Part shown: in pieces, positions 8,632 through 17,278 of the stretch
Position numbering within the stretch: position 1 is the stretch's first letter
Layout of the letters: the number at the start of each line of letters is the position of its first letter
Translations under genes and position numbers: made by a program
Source: Chara braunii
Lineage: Eukaryota; Streptophyta; Charophyceae; Charales; Characeae
Direction of reading: 5' to 3'
Assembly: GCA_003427395.1 (NCBI GenBank)
Contig: BFEA01000367.1
Coordinates: forward strand, 1-22,040
Length of the DNA stretch: 22,040 bases
Notes under the pieces: generated by a model
Seen by the model: only the letters and a program-made list of their open reading frames with translations
The model's database searches: none
Told to the model about the DNA's origin: nothing

Positions 8632-9600
8632 CTATTGGTTGGCGTCTGTGGTCACGACAAATGGCTTGTTAGGATCCGGAAGTTTAAGAACTCCGTAGTG
8701 TGTCAGAGCATCCTTCAGTTTCCTGAAGCTTGCTTCACACTCTTCAGTCCAATCCCAAGGGGTTTCAAGTCGAGTTAGATCAGTTAATGGGGAAGCTATA
8801 GTACTATAGTTTTTAACAAATGGACGATAGTAGCCCATCATCCCCAAAAACGATCGGACCTCGGTAACTGTCTGAGGTCTGGGCCAGTCCCGTATGCTGG
8901 CCACTTTGGCATCGTCCGACCTCAACCCATCCACAGAGATTTCATGACTCAAATACAAGATCTTGGTGCGGCCAAACTCGCATTTCTCCAAGTTTACCTC
9001 GTACTGGTGCTGTCTTAGGAGACCTAACATTATTTTTAAGTGCTCAGCGTGCTCCTCTACAGTCTTACTAAAGATAAGAATATCGTCGAGGTACACGATG
9101 ATAAACTTGTCTAAGTACTCATGAAAAATCTTGTTCATTGCGTGCTGGAATGTTCCAGGAGTATTGCATAGGTCAAAGGGCATCACCACAAACTTGTACA
9201 GACCGTACCTGGTCTGAAAGGCGGTTTTGCGTTGGTCCTCAAGTCTAATGACAATTTGATGGTATCGGGACTTCAAATCTATCTTTGTGAAGTACCGACA
9301 TCCTTGCACTCTACCCAATAGGTCGTTGATGCGGAGTAGGGGCTCCGCGTTCTTAACGGTGATGGCATTGAGGCTTCTATAGTCAATGCACATCCTCAAT
9401 GTACCTCCCTTCTTAGGGACAAATAAGACTGGCGCACCGTAAGGGGAGGTACTAGGTCGAATCCATCCCTTTTCTGTGAACTCCTTGAGCTGGCGGCGGA
9501 GCTCATCGGACTTCGCAGGAGACATCCTATAGATTTGTCCTCTAGGCACCTTACTACCTGGGACAACCTCTATTGCATGGACAGCCTCCCTTTCCACCAC
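8632..9600 (-). pseudogene. E1 reverse transcriptase and start of RNase H
   Basis: RT copies element RNA into DNA. The motifs are in order: EKGWIRPSTSPYGAPVLFV, LRMCIDYRSLN, FTKIDLKSRYHQI (first catalytic Asp), AFQTRYGLYKFVVMPF, and IVYLDDILIFS (the YxDD box, intact, about residue 172). The thumb/connection follows with RSFLGMMGYYRPFV, and the RNase H first Asp region VVTTDANQ comes just before TAG at 8632-8634, where a Tyr usually stands. The open frame continues upstream past 9600 with VVTQYSDLF interrupted by TAG at about 9614. One residue change (PFDLCN for the usual PFGLTN/C) is unusual. This is the best-preserved domain of E1. Confidence 0.93.
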
Positions 9601-9647
9601 GCTTGTGGGCTCCTAAAAAAGGTCGGAATATTGTGTGACGACTGATT

Positions 9648-10214
9648 CTATCTTTGGGGTGTTTTTACGGTCTCCCCTTTTTCAAAGACAAAGACTAGAT
9701 AAATGCCCTCCTCGCGATTCTGCTTATAGTACTTATAGAGAGAGGAGGCACACATGCAGCCGTAGTTGTCCACTAGACTGCTAGCTTTAAACTTTTGCAG
9801 TCTAACGGTCCTACCGTTGGGCATCTTGTGTATCAACACCTTCCTATCGCAATCAAACTGAGGTTGAGCGACCTCGAGGTAGTACATGCCTAGTAACATA
9901 TCAAAGGGCAGTTCGTCGCTAACGAGGAATGATATTTTGTGTCTCACTTCCCCTCCTCCATAAGAGAAGGAACAGGCTACGTCCTTGACATAGTCTTGTG
10001 ACGAACCACTTTCTGTTCGCGCGATTTTCTGCTCGATGACAATGAGGGGTCCTAAGATGGGAAGGATGGGCCGATTACGGGAGAACGGGATCGGAAGGAA
10101 AATTGCATCGGTGTCCTTGCTTCTTCGTCTTTTTGCGTCGCTTCTTTTCAGACGGCTGGGTTCAGGGCCGAGCAAGTCCCGAGATGGCCGATTGAGTGGT
10201 TGTCGCGCCGACAA
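9648..10214 (-). pseudogene. E1 aspartic protease region with altered active site
   Basis: The C-terminal half (from about residue 68) looks like a gypsy retropepsin: ESGSSQDYV, then KISFLVSDELPFDMLLGMYYL (here the usual form is VLGMDWL), then QPQFDCDRKVL. The catalytic triplet, normally DSG or DTG, reads ESG, which would remove protease activity. The first ~65 residues are Arg/Lys/Pro-rich and unlike any gag I know. The frame ends after TVKTPQR and a one-base shift separates it from RT. No CCHC nucleocapsid motif precedes it. Confidence 0.75.
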
Positions 10215-10500
10215 AGGCGCGAATAATAATGTTTGGCGTCGCTTCTTTCTTGTTTTGTTGTCGGGTTTTAGGCGCGGAGGTCGCGCGGGAACTTTGCTTC
10301 ATTCTTTTTGAATTTCTTTTTCGAATCTTGTCGAACCCTTGATGGCTCTCGGAACTTCGGATTTTCTTTTCGGAATTTGTTCCTCTTCTTGCATTAGCTA
10401 GGAATTTAGGAATTCGGGATTTCTTTTGCCGCGCGCTGTCTTTCTTGCGCACTTCTTTTTGCGGCTGCAACGGAGCTCTGAGTAGTTGGCGCCCTTAATC
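10162..10500 (-). other. Lys/Arg-rich open frame upstream of E1 protease, possible gag remnant
   Basis: On the minus strand the sequence is strongly purine-rich and encodes a basic frame (KKDSARQKKSR, RKRNSKRMKQ). It overlaps the protease frame in another phase. Nucleocapsid regions are basic, so a decayed gag end is possible, but there is no zinc knuckle or capsid motif. It may equally be unrelated flanking DNA joined to E1 by deletion. The listed frame has no ATG start. Confidence 0.25.
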
Positions 10501-11005
10501 TTGCAAGTAACTGTAATTTTGGGCGGGCGCCATTGTAACTGTATCTTTCTTCTTGAACTTCGTCTTTCCCGCTCCTTCTTTCCTTTTTGTTGTGTCTAGT
10601 CAGCCTGCGGCCTGCATGCTCGGATCGATGCGTGGAGAGTGGCTACGTCCCCCACGCCGCGGTCTGGCCATGCAGAACGTAGGCGCTCCCTCTTCTCCTT
10701 TCTAAGTCCTTGCAATTCTGTGTTCTTTGCGCATGCATGCACGCTATAAATCCTGGCTGCGCGATTAGATAGCTCTCTTAACCAGTTGTTGGAAGCTCGG
10801 GGAGCGCGATCAGTGATGGTCGGCTCACGAGTGAAGTAAGAGGTGAGTTGAAGTGGGAGTCGGGCGACCCGACGAGCTGGTGCCAAACACGCGGGGTTGA
10901 CGCGGGCCACGACAGACTGTGGGCGCGGGCGAACCTGACAGGTGCGGGAGGACTAAGCGGGGTGACGACTTCGTGGGTTGGTGTGTGACGACGGACTGTC
11001 TGCAT

Positions 11006-11051
<46 letters not shown>
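10500..11051 (+). promoter_or_regulatory. GC-rich promoter-like segment with TATA box and splice donor
   Basis: CTATAAATCC at 10743-10752 is a good TATA box in GC-rich surroundings. About 95 bp downstream, AGAG^GTGAGTTG at 10838-10848 matches a splice donor. This arrangement could be the R/U5 part of another LTR (the other LTRs here also carry donor-like sites) or a host promoter whose gene lies in or past the assembly gap. On the minus strand TGGCGCCCG at about 10531-10539 resembles a lysine-tRNA-type primer site, but no matching LTR end follows. No coding sequence is recognised. Confidence 0.3.
11009..11051. repeat. (GA)n microsatellite abutting the assembly gap
   Basis: A pure GA run of more than 40 bases ends exactly at the first N, so the gap was probably caused by this repeat. 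Reading frames that cross it are artefacts. Confidence 0.97.
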
Positions 11052-11311
11052 NNNNNNNNNNNNNNNNNNNNNNNNNNNNNNNNNNNNNNNNNNNNNNNNN
11101 NNNNNNNNNNNNNNNNNNNNNNNNNNNNNNNNNNNNNNNNNNNNNNNNNNNNNNNNNNNNNNNNNNNNNNNNNNNNNNNNNNNNNNNNNNNNNNNNNNNN
11201 NNNNNNNNNNNNNNNNNNNNNNNNNNNNNNNNNNNNNNNNNNNNNNNNNNNNNNNNNNNNNNNNNNNNNNNNNNNNNNNNNNNNNNNNNNNNNNNNNNNN
11301 NNNNNNNNNNN
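11052..11311. other. Assembly gap (260 N)
   Basis: All bases are N. The true length is unknown. Proteins predicted through it have no value, and the missing 5' parts of E1 or E2 could partly lie here. Confidence 1.
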
Positions 11312-11669
11312 GATTGATCTTGATCCCGTTTATCGTATGTTTTGTCGAATGAATGGATGATATGCTTGTCGCTTTTTTTCTCGTTTTTGCTCATGTTGTA
11401 TGACAAACAAGGATTTGATGTATGTGTCACTTGCATGAGTATGGAGTGCCTGTAGATCAGGGATTTGCTGAATGATGGAATGTGCGACGCGACGATTTTG
11501 CCTTTAAGGTTACGATTCCACCCTTTTTTCATGTTTGTCGTTTTTGCCTTTTCAATCATCTTTGCTTGATGTTTTGATCTGCTGACGACGCGGTATGAGC
11601 TCTGATGTTGATGCGATCCGAGTACAAGCGGACACCTCGTGGGGATACGTGTAAGCGCGATCCGATCTG
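11312..11669. other. Unrecognised non-coding stretch
   Basis: After the gap the sequence is T-rich on the plus strand, then GC-neutral. No RT, gag or LTR similarity is visible. E2 integrase similarity begins only at about 11670, so this is either highly decayed E2 or unrelated flanking DNA. Confidence 0.4.
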
Positions 11670-11792
11670 CGCAGCCTACACGTGTCCAAATGACTTTCGA
11701 AACCATCAGACCAACGAGTAAGTGGAACAGAACACTGGGTGAGAAATTTTGGTCTACCTAAGACCATAGTTAGCGACAGAGATGTCAGATTC
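11670..11792 (+). pseudogene. E2 integrase core fragment left of the nested LTR
   Basis: Reading 11736-11792 gives HWVRNFGLP and IVSDRDVRF, the segment around the second catalytic Asp. Just upstream, at about 11670-11732, lies a degraded piece that matches the later QMTSGNHPES...AEQ region (it reads TRVQMTF, then after a one-base loss RNH, TNE, a TAA stop and VEQ). In a normal integrase that region follows DRDVRF by about 20 residues, so here the order is inverted, as at the junction of a tandem duplication. The TAA stands where E2's downstream copy has Gln. Confidence 0.72.
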
Positions 11793-12960
11793 TGTGGCAT
11801 ACTGCGTAGCCACACGGGCCTGCAGGGCCCATCCCGCATTCTCAGCGTAAAAGCCTAGAAATAAGGGCTTACAGGCCCCATGTCGTTTCAGCCTGAAAGA
11901 CTGAAAACGAGGGCCTGCAGGCCCTATGTCGTTTCAGCCTAAAACAGGGCTTTTCAGCCCTGAGGCTTTTCAGCCTGAAACGGAGGGCCACTTTCGGGCC
12001 CTCATAAGATCGACCTGCCCTAACACTCAGGCACAAAACCAGGGTTTCGGGAACAGGCTATTTTTGGCCTGTTCCCACGACAGCCTCAGGAGGAGCTGCA
12101 GCGGCAGCCCCTGACTGCCTTCGGCATTGGCAAGAGCAGCCTCCTGGACTGCCTCGCCCTGCAGTCAGGAGGCAGGCCGAGTAGTACATAGGGAGTTCCC
12201 ATGCACTTCACAGGTAGGTAGTTGGACAGAAGGCAGGAGTAGTCTTCAGGATTCAGCCGCAACACTCTGGAGGAGCGTTGCAGGAGTAGCTTAGCGCTAG
12301 CAGTAGTCTTCAGCGCTGGGCGCTAGTAGCAGTAGCAGTAGTCTTCAGCGCTGGGCGCTAATAGGTGGTAGTAGTGTTGGAGAGAGATGGCTGGCGGAGG
12401 CCAGTGAGACTTACCTGTGGCGCCATAGCTCCAGCTCCATCTTCGAGGTACCTGCATCAAGGCGCCAGCTTCACAGGTTAGTACCGGACTGAGGGAGAGA
12501 GAGAGAGAGTTCTTGTTCTTCCTCTTCTAAGTCCACCATCTCTTCTTCACCCTCTCACTACCTGACTTCTCAGTATCAGCGGACTACGACCGAGAGAGAG
12601 AGAGTTGTGACTTGAGACTTGACGACATTGGATCCAGACTCGACATTGGGATTCAGACATTTTGACGAGGGACTATTTGGGCCTGTGCCGAAGACTTGGT
12701 GTTGACGACATTCCCATCTTCCCCTCTTTTTCGTCTAACCCCCCTCTTCTTCGTCTGTGTATGGTTGGGGCTGGCACATTCTTCCTGTGTGAGTGCCAGA
12801 CCCCTTCACACCATGGAGTGATGATGATGATGTATGTTCGGGGCTGCATTGCAGTATTGATTGTTCGGATCATTGGTATCTAAGTCTTCCGCTACGCTAT
12901 CTTGTACTTTGTGAGAGAGGTCGGTTCTTGTTCTGGTCTGCACCGTTACAGTATGCAACA
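11793..12960 (+). mobile_element. S1: nested solo LTR (1168 bp) inside E2 integrase
   Basis: The segment begins TGTGGCATACTG and ends CAGTATGCAACA; the ends are inverted repeats matching at 11 of 12 bases, with the TG...CA termini of LTRs. It interrupts the integrase exactly between VRF and TSELW. The flanking 5-mers GATTC (11788-11792) and AATTT (12961-12965) differ by two transitions and fit an aged 5-bp target duplication. No pol or gag lies inside, so it is a solo LTR left by LTR-LTR recombination. The interior holds duplicated CTATGTCGTTTCAGCCT-type words (about 11878-11940), palindromes, a 36-bp duplicated AGTAGTCTTCAGCGCTGGGC block (12301 and 12337) and short GA runs. The strand is not certain; I give the E2 strand. 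Confidence 0.82.
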
Positions 12961-13903
12961 AATTTACTAGTGAGCTATGGAAGAAGATTGCCGAACAGAT
13001 AGGTACCCAGCTGCAAATGACTTTCCGAAACTATTTTGAGACCAACAAACAAGTGGAACAGATGAACCAGGTAGTACAGCACTTACTGAGGCACTATATC
13101 AAGCCCAGCAAAGAAGATTGGGATGAGAAGTTACCACTCATCACCAGCCTGTACAACAACGACGTGCACAATACTACAGGCCGGTCACCTATTCAGTTGC
13201 ACTTAGGATGGAAGCCTAGGACCCCGTTAGACTTCCTCCCCCCTGGCATAGACAGACTGCAGCACCAGGAAGTATTGAATTTGGGATAGAGTATGAAAAG
13301 ATGCTGCAGCAAACCGTGGAACATATTCAGAAATCTCAGAATGCCATGATAGCATCTGGAAACAGACGTGTTCCAGGTGGGAGAAAGGATATGGGTGAAG
13401 TCTTCTGAGTTTACACAGGAGGTGAACATATCTCGCAAGCTGATGCCTCAATATTTTGGGACCTTGCATGTCCTAGACATTGTTTGGTCTAACCCTGATG
13501 GCCCATCATGTGCCATCCCCGTGCCACCTCACCTACGTACCTATCCTGTCTTTCACAGCTCCAAACTCCTTCCTTTTGCACAAACGGATGAGTTTCCTTA
13601 ATGAAGATCAATGCTGCCCCCAACCATGAATGGATACGTCGACATCTATCAGATTGTGGAGCACAGGCTTATGCTTGTACCAAAGCCTGTTGGCTGAGGA
13701 AGACCGTCGAAACCACATATGCGGTTCCGGGTTGCTTTCAGGCATTATATGAATCCCAAAGAAGATTGGTGGTTCATGAGAGAGGAGCTCATGATGACGG
13801 CACCTCAGATCGCATTTAACTATGAACGAATGTTGAAGGGGAAACAGAAGGTGGATTGGAGGTTTTCTCATAGCACTATCGAAACTGAAGGGGAGGTAGT
13901 GTG
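12961..13903 (+). pseudogene. E2 integrase C-terminal half and chromodomain-like end
   Basis: It starts at TSELWKKIA and carries QMTFRNYFETNKQVEQMNQ with the catalytic Glu, HYIKPSKEDWDEKLPLI, TTGRSPIQLHLGWKPRTP, a frameshift near 13277, EYEKMLQQTVEHI, a second frameshift near 13370, VGERIWVKSSEF, RKLMPQYFG, HLRTYPVFHSSKL, stops at about 13601 (TAA, TGA), IVEHRLM, a TGA near 13695, then FRVAFRHY, WWFMREEL and TAPQIAFNYERML. The last part is the chromodomain-like end. The reading frame ends at a TGA formed by the first bases of the 3' LTR, as in compact gypsy elements. Compared with E1 it is equally decayed, with lesions in different places, so the two copies decayed independently. Confidence 0.87.
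13887..13899 (+). promoter_or_regulatory. E2 polypurine tract
   Basis: GAAGGGGAGGTAG lies directly before the LTR TG, matching the position of the E1 tract. One T interrupts the purine run near its end. Confidence 0.78.
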
Positions 13904-14868
13904 AGGATTCAGGGCCCTCGGCAATAGAGGGAAAGGCCGTGCCCACCCTAAGTGAAGGCGGGCCTGCAATAATCTGTTTGGGCCTGCCTACAGGGCAATG
14001 TGAGCACAATCAGGCCTGAAGGTTGGTTGCTGCACGCACCATCTCCAACCAACTGGGAGCTCGGTTGGTTGCAGCTGCTGGGGCCTAGCGAACATTTTAA
14101 GGCCCAGGGCACTTACAGTTGAACCCCAGGCACATCTTGGAGGGGCCTGGACATAGCTACCGAAACCGACGCCAGCCAGTCGAGGCCGTCCAGGACCGAG
14201 GTCGGCCAAGCCAGGCCTACCTCGCCCATCCAGCCAGAACAAAAGGAAGAGGTGAGCTCATTCCCACCATTCTGGGTGGCTGGACACGGCAGTGCTGCTG
14301 GAGTGATCGCTTGCTGGAGGAGAGCCGGGCCAGAGAAGGAAGAAGGGCACTGGCAGGGTGCGTGGAATAAGCAGCAAGGGTGCAGCAGGGCAGCGCCAGT
14401 CGCCATAGTCAGGCTGAACTGGTGCCCAGCCATTGGAGAAAAGTGGTGGTCCTGGGAAGTGGAAGTCAGGGAGAGGGGCGATGTGTCGAAGCACTCACCT
14501 AATGGAAGAGAAGTGGACCATTCCATCAGTGTTTTCAAGCGTACATCGGGCTGATGATCTCCATAGCTGACCTGTTGTTGATAGGAGTCCAGGTCATAGG
14601 AGCTGTCTGTCCGTGGTCTGGGCGCCGAGCGCCAATGTAGGAGAGCTGCATTGTTGACATCAACGGCGATGGGGGGCGAGAAGTGGGTTTCCATTATAAT
14701 GTGACATCAATGCGTTGCTCACACTTATTTGGAGTTATCTGTGTTCAGTTCGGGCTCAAAGTTTTTTGGAGTTTGGAATCTGCGTTCAGTTCGCACTTGA
14801 AGTTACCTGGATTTCTATGGAATACTGCAATCTGGTTTATTGTCATTCACATTGCTCATTTCCTTACA
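13900..14868 (+). mobile_element. E2 3' LTR (969 bp)
   Basis: It starts TGTGAGG next to the polypurine tract and ends CCTTACA, a 7-base inverted repeat with one mismatch, just as in E1. Blocks shared with the E1 LTR include CCCTAAGTGAAGG near the start, GGGCAGCGCCA in the middle, GGGCGCCGAGCGCCAA (E1: GGGCGCCAAGCGCCAA), ATTGTCATTC and GCTCATTTCC at the end. The overall divergence is high, so E1 and E2 belong to one family but not to one recent burst. Several ORFs inside are shadows. Confidence 0.82.
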
Positions 14869-14893
14869 GAGAGTAAGAAGTGTCACTGCAACA

Positions 14894-15050
14894 ATGCCTC
14901 AAAAAAAAATGGATTCTATGGAACTCCACCATGTGCGATTGCTTGGCCATGAGCAACACCTTTTTTGTTTAACACCTAACGAGGGTACTGCAGAGGGTGA
15001 CACGAGCATCCCTCTGTTGTACCCACCGTACATATGGCTCCTGTCTATTG
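14894..15050 (+). other. Weak candidate coding exon with a splice donor
   Basis: An ATG at 14894 in the context AACAATGCC opens a 52-codon frame (MPQKKMDSMELHHVRLLGHE...) that ends at a consensus donor, TTG^GTGAGT, at 15051. Just upstream, the E2 LTR end CTCATTTCCTTACAG reads as a 3' splice acceptor. No domain is recognised and no partner exon was found. It contains a run of nine A. I think chance is at least as likely as a gene. Confidence 0.15.
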
Positions 15051-15189
15051 GTGAGTAGCCACAGCTGCCGGAAACATGAGCAACGCCTTTCCAGAAAACA
15101 CTGGACACAGGTACGAGCGGACAGGCCATACATGTGCTCGCTTTCATGAGGTAACCCAAGCCTGGGAAAGCGCGGGGATAACTTTATCA

Positions 15190-15815
15190 CCCAGATTATG
15201 AAAACAAAAACAAACTACCAATCGGCAATGGCAACTTTTTACTTCCTAGACAAATATCAATACCATCCATCCACACTCCACGCATTGCCAGCTCTGTTAT
15301 GTTGCCCCCTCCTTCCAGATGTCAGACAGTCTCAAGGTAAGTAATATATCGCGTGCTAGTGGAACTACACCCCAGGAGTGGGTATGCCCTTAGCTGCCGT
15401 GGAACTAAGTTGACAGTTGTGTGGTAGAATGCACCTCATCAGAGATGTTTCAGAGAGCGCTCAGAAAGCTTGAATGTATGGTCGTGTTAGGATCACATAG
15501 CAGTCGGCATTCGTAAATTCAAGAAGAGGGTTTAGCATCAGGAGATTCTGAGGAAGAGTGTCAAGAAAAAGCCCCTGGCCAAAAAAAAAAGAGAGAAAAA
15601 AAGAGGAAAAACTTCCGAAAAAGAAAAAAGAAGTCTCTGGCTCCCTGACCTTCAACGGGAGGCATGAATGATTGAAAACAAATGGGGCTGAAATTTGCCA
15701 GAATAGAACCAACCTTTTCCTTTCCCAAAGCCAGAAAAAGGGAAAAACAGTCAGCAGAAAAGTTGAGAAAAAAGGTTTCCTGAATTTCACGCTTCTTTCC
15801 AGGGACCATACATTT
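15190..15815. other. Unrecognised non-coding stretch
   Basis: No protein similarity on either strand. The plus strand is purine-rich with A runs at about 15540-15780, which gives Phe-rich minus-strand frames of low complexity (15461-15860). Nothing here supports a gene. Confidence 0.45.
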
Positions 15816-15819
15816 TCTG

Positions 15820-15862
15820 CCCCTCACGGCTAGTTCCCTAGACTGTCCATGGACTTTCATCC
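15820..15862 (+). repeat. Partial third copy of the 116-bp repeat
   Basis: CCTCAC, a TAGTTCCCTAGACTGTCCAT word and CTTTC occur in the same order as in the tandem copies at 16150-16381. This shows that the unit was also dispersed over about 350 bp. Confidence 0.65.
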
Positions 15863-15924
15863 GTGCGTCTACCTTGTGATGTTTGCTTTCTTTTCGAAGG
15901 GAGAATCCCTTACGTTATTGTATG

Positions 15925-16000
15925 CATAAGGATTTGAACTCATGATCTGTTCATCTTAATCAAACAGTTACATGTGTGTACAATTCAGCCACAGCAGCTG
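15925..16000 (-). repeat. tRNA-like relic (SINE head candidate)
   Basis: On the minus strand GTGGCTGAATTGT (ending about 15980) resembles an A box and GAGTTCAAATCC (15930-15941) matches the B box well, 40 bases apart, as in tRNA genes. The arms do not fold into a full cloverleaf, so it is a tRNA-derived relic rather than a working gene. Confidence 0.45.
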
Positions 16001-16149
16001 GGTTGTGATGTGTGTTTTTGCTATCGTGACTTGAACCACTGGTACGAGAACCCCTCCAGCAAATCCTGCAGCTTTCTACATGGAGGCCATGATGTATAGA
16101 CCTGCCTGCGCCTGGTTCCATTCGTACCCGAGTGGAAATTTTGGGTTTG

Positions 16150-16381
16150 TTGAAATAGGGTAGCGAACCTTAGTTGATTAACTTCTGACTACATGTGCTG
16201 TCCCTCACAGTTAACTCCCTAGACTGTCCATTGGCTTTCCATATTTTATTATTTTGAGGGTTGGGTTGAAATAGGGTAGCAGACCTTAGTTGATGTAACT
16301 TCTGACTACGTGTGCTGTCCCTCACAGTTAATTCCCTAGACTGTCCATTGGCTTTCCATATTTTATTATTTTTAGGGTTGG
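16150..16381 (+). repeat. Tandem duplication, unit 116 bp
   Basis: TTGAAATAGGGTAGC at 16150 recurs at 16266, and the whole following unit (CTTAGTTGAT, AACTTCTGACTAC, GTGCTGTCCCTCACAGTTAA, CCATTGGCTTTCCATATTTT) repeats with a few changes, ending AGGGTTGGG both times. High similarity implies a fairly recent duplication. Confidence 0.92.
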
Positions 16382-16600
16382 GAGACTTGATGCTCTTGAT
16401 GCTCCCAGGACTTTCAATGGACTTCCCTGCTCTGCCACAAAAGTGCTATATCTAACAGTCAGGATACTAGAGTTCACCCTCCAGCAGGACACACTACAGT
16501 CCCCCTACCTCATAACAGCCTGGCCTGCAGTATGCTGCCTGGACTAACGTCCATTCTCGATGTGTTGCCAAGGTCAGCAAATGAAGCAGAGTATGCAAAG

Positions 16601-16697
16601 AGGAGGGGGGGATTGCAGAACCAAAAATACGGCCGGGTTACTGAAGTCGGAGGGGGGGATTGCGGAACCAAAAATATGCCTGGGTTACTGAAGTCCT
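16601..16697 (+). repeat. Tandem duplication, unit about 48 bp
   Basis: A unit made of GGAGGGGGGGATTGC, GGAACCAAAAATA and GGGTTACTGAAGTC occurs twice in a row with three to four differences. The G7 run is in both copies. Confidence 0.92.
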
Positions 16698-16716
16698 ATG
16701 AACACACACGCACACA

Positions 16717-17260
16717 CCCGTTCTTGCCACACCCATTCTTGCCCCACAAGTCGAAGAGCCTCTGGAATGTGTATATAGCATCCTTGTTGAGGATTCGGAT
16801 GGAATGTGTGGGACACTGGACCCGGTTTCCCAGCAGGTGCAGCTCCCCACCAATAGATTGGAGCCATCTATACAGGAGGCCTACTATTGGAGGGTGCTCT
16901 TATCGCCTCTAATAATGGGTCTCCAACAGATGATTTGTGTGGCTGCATGCCCTTCGAATTTGAGTAGAGAACACCCGTTGCTCGAGTCTGAGTAGAAGGT
17001 ACTATATGAGTACGAACACCCCTTCTTACCCCAAAAGTAGAAGAACCTGGGAATGCAGATAGAACACACCCAGGGAATTGCAGGACTACTGTACCCTGTT
17101 GAAGTCAGATAGAGAGTACCCCCACTTATTCGAGTCGAACACAACAAGAGAGAGTACCCCCACTTATTCGAGTCGAACACAACAGAGTTCGGACAGAACG
17201 CAGACGCGTAGAATTCAGGTAGAGCACACCCTTGAAATCGCAGAGAAAATAGACTAGACA
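16717..17260 (+). repeat. Degenerate minisatellite-like array built on ACACCC...GAGTCGAA words
   Basis: The motif ACACCC (or GTACCCCC) followed after 10-15 bases by a GAGTCGAA/GAGTAGA-like word recurs at least seven times. It includes an exact 36-base duplication with a 38-bp period at 17111 and 17149. A longer unit, TTCTTGCCCCACAAGTCGAA at about 16736, matches TTCTTACCCCAAAAGTAGAA at about 17024. Short ORFs over it are meaningless. Confidence 0.65.
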
Positions 17261-17278
17261 ACTGACAAGTCGTTTCAT

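Larger units (their letters stand above)
5319..10214 (-). mobile_element. E1: Ty3/gypsy chromovirus-like retrotransposon, 5'-truncated and degraded
   Basis: Minus-strand order is protease, RT, RNase H, integrase, chromodomain-like end, polypurine tract and 3' LTR, the Ty3/gypsy order (integrase after RNase H). The LTR ends at 5319, only 26 bp outside the acceptor-side edge of the dynein exon, so E1 seems to have landed in the flanking intron. The pol reading frame is broken by frameshifts between protease and RT and twice in integrase, by stops at about 9614 (TAG, linker), 8632-8634 (TAG, start of RNase H) and 6747-6749 (TAG), and by a 390-bp duplication in integrase. No CCHC zinc knuckle, gag capsid or 5' LTR was found. 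The candidate target duplication on the 3' LTR side is AGTTT (5314-5318); its partner is not visible. Confidence 0.93.
11670..14868 (+). mobile_element. E2: second Ty3/gypsy element, 5'-truncated, split by a nested LTR
   Basis: Plus-strand integrase pieces at 11670-11792 and 12961-13903, a polypurine tract and a 969-bp 3' LTR (13900-14868) form the 3' third of an element closely related to E1 (for example HLGWKP, VGERIWVKSS, RKLMPQYFG, HLRTYPVFHSSKL). The first two pieces join in frame at VRF/TSELW once the inserted 1168-bp LTR at 11793-12960 is ignored. Gag, protease, RT and RNase H are missing. E1 and E2 point in opposite directions with their 5' sides facing the gap. Confidence 0.87.

Noticed and set aside
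4561-9616. Alternative genetic code with TAG/TAA read as Gln, as in some ulvophyte algae
   Set aside because: Some stops do fall at Gln positions, but TGA stops at Arg and Gly positions and many frameshifts occur in the same genes, and TAG also replaces a probable Tyr before GIGAVL in RNase H. Ordinary decay explains all of them.
10531-10541. Lysine-tRNA-type primer binding site for E1 (minus strand TGGCGCCCG)
   Set aside because: Only about nine bases match, the preceding sequence does not resemble the E1 LTR end (CTCATTTTCCTTGCA), and the supposed LTR on that side shares nothing with 5319-6314.
10825-11706. 293-codon minus-strand frame across the assembly gap, and similar plus-strand frames
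   Set aside because: They exist only because N bases break no codon, and the rest is (GA)n or low-complexity peptide.
14113-14694. 193-codon minus-strand frame
   Set aside because: It is antisense within the E2 3' LTR, rich in Ser, Pro and Leu, with no domain.
16780-16805. GTTGAGGATTCGGATGG as the missing 5' start of the E3 LTR
   Set aside because: It resembles TGTGAGGATTC of E2 loosely, but the next 450 bp are the minisatellite-like field and share no blocks with the E1/E2 LTR starts.
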